Origin: PALSA-243 sp963743705
GTDB taxonomy: Bacteria; Acidobacteriota; Terriglobia; Bryobacterales; Bryobacteraceae
DNA length: 64,000 nt
NCBI GenBank assembly: GCA_963743705.1
Contig: CAVUQS010000012.1
Coordinates: 434,001-498,000, forward strand
Direction: 5' to 3'
Shown piece after piece: positions 63,428 to 64,000 of this stretch; the stretch's first letter is position 1; each line of letters opens with the position of its first letter. Both the position numbers and the translations under genes were made by a program. Below the pieces are notes generated by a model. It worked only from the letters and a program-made list of their open reading frames with translations, had not been told where the DNA came from and did no database searches.

Positions 63428-63447
63428 CGCGTAAGCGCTCCACACGC

Positions 63448-63945
63448 ATGGATTATCTTTGGTCGCCCTGGCGCTACCGCTACGTCACCGCGAATCGCGA
63501 GGGCGATAACGATCCCTCCACGTGCGTGTTCTGCGCCGCGGCTGCTTGCCCCGACGATGAAAAGGTCCTCATCGTCCATCGCGGCAAACACAACTACGTC
63601 ATCCTCAATCGATTCCCTTACACCAGCGGCCACGTGATGGTAGTCCCCTATGAGCACCTTGCTACGCTGGAAGCGTTGCCGGATGAAACCCTGGTTGAAA
63701 TGACCATGCTCAGCCGCGATTGCGAAAAGCATCTGCGCGCGCTTTACCGGCCCGATGGATTGAACCTCGGCTTGAATATCGGCCACGCCGCCGGCGCTGG
63801 CGTGGCCGGGCATCTCCACATGCACGTTCTTCCGCGCTGGACCGGCGACGTGAATTTCATGACCCCCATCGCCGAGACCCGCGTGCTGCCCGAAGATCTT
63901 TCGGTCACCTGGCAGCGTCTGCGCGCGGCCTTCTCCCTGGCATAA
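63448..63945 (+). CDS. HIT-family nucleotide hydrolase/phosphorylase
   Basis: The 165-residue protein begins MDYLWSPWRYRYVTANREGD and carries a CVFC zinc pair (residues 26-29), the GHVMVVPYEHLATLEAL segment, and the HIT motif GHLHMHVLPRW (His122-His126). The N terminus is that of AP4A-phosphorylase-like HIT proteins, which split dinucleoside polyphosphates. It follows the HU gene by 20 bases and is likely co-transcribed. Confidence 0.93.
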   Translation: MDYLWSPWRYRYVTANREGDNDPSTCVFCAAAACPDDEKVLIVHRGKHNYVILNRFPYTSGHVMVVPYEHLATLEALPDETLVEMTMLSRDCEKHLRALYRPDGLNLGLNIGHAAGAGVAGHLHMHVLPRWTGDVNFMTPIAETRVLPEDLSVTWQRLRAAFSLA

Positions 63946-63966
63946 TCTTCGGCGACAATAGTTGCC

Positions 63967-64000
63967 ATGATTTTCACGCGCCGCACTTTCGGTAGTCTGT
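63967..64000 (+). CDS. Start of a Tat-exported protein, cut by window edge
   Basis: An ATG 21 bases after the HIT gene opens MIFTRRTFGSL, whose RRTFG is a twin-arginine export motif. Only eleven codons are in the window, so the product cannot be named. Confidence 0.5.
   Translation, partial: MIFTRRTFGSL

Overview
The window is GC-rich, densely packed bacterial chromosome and most likely comes from an acidobacterium of the Solibacter/Bryobacter type. The evidence is family content: a TIGR03435-like protein (36080-36931), two VWA proteins of the acidobacterial TIGR03436 kind (36939-37883 and 41940-43067) and a TIGR03437-like domain fused to a methyltransferase (56333-57610). The 16S gene at 32521-34024 would settle the taxonomy; no search was run.

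Layout. 1-2316: a CecR-type TetR regulator, a TolC channel and an HlyD adaptor (cut by the window edge), one operon on the minus strand. 2458-9882: housekeeping genes on the plus strand (DUF1844, MBL hydrolase, ribF, TerC-like protein, DciA-like DUF721, gatC, gatA, superoxide dismutase, sthA). 9883-11465: prmA followed by a small papain-like amidase (BPSL0067 family) and an overlapping exported four-cysteine protein (STY0301 family), which look like an effector/immunity pair. 11503-20307: a tripartite RND efflux operon (DUF190, TolC, adaptor, pump, beta-propeller fragment) divergent from an OmpR-type response regulator and histidine kinase, with an inverted repeat between them. 20316-23800: phosphate genes (PiT transporter, DUF47 regulator, PhoR-like kinase). 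23884-28594: a DHDPS-family aldolase, an acyltransferase, murJ and a tartrate/isopropylmalate-type dehydrogenase.

28648-34342: a complete rRNA operon on the minus strand (promoter, boxA-like leader, 16S, tRNA-Ala, tRNA-Ile, 23S, 5S, terminator). The spacer tRNAs are in the order Ala-Ile, the reverse of the common order. 34475-46706: exported acidobacterial families, an esterase, a prepilin peptidase, a TacA/TacT toxin-antitoxin pair with a readable promoter and operator, a NagZ-like glycosidase, a receiver-only regulator, a rhomboid protease, a Gfo/Idh/MocA oxidoreductase and an LhgO-like oxidase. 46672-51327: a large unknown membrane protein and, divergently, a lysine-tailed small protein plus a frameshifted exported protein, driven by back-to-back promoters. 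51336-54990: DedA, glgC and an isolated motAB pair. 54992-59959: a frameshifted parallel beta-helix lipoprotein, the methyltransferase fusion, a truncated Wzt-like ABC ATPase and a permuted ATP-grasp protein. 60331-64000: a lysozyme-like protein, a previously easy-to-miss 45-residue membrane protein with consensus promoter and Shine-Dalgarno site, rpsA, a HU/IHF protein, a HIT protein and the start of a Tat-exported protein.

Observations across the window: several genes without a Shine-Dalgarno site have a TANNNT hexamer exactly six bases before the start codon, which suggests leaderless transcripts; two copies of a CGCAGAGACGC palindromic repeat lie between genes; and two genes appear frameshifted at short G runs. 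I saw no CRISPR array, insertion sequence or prophage.
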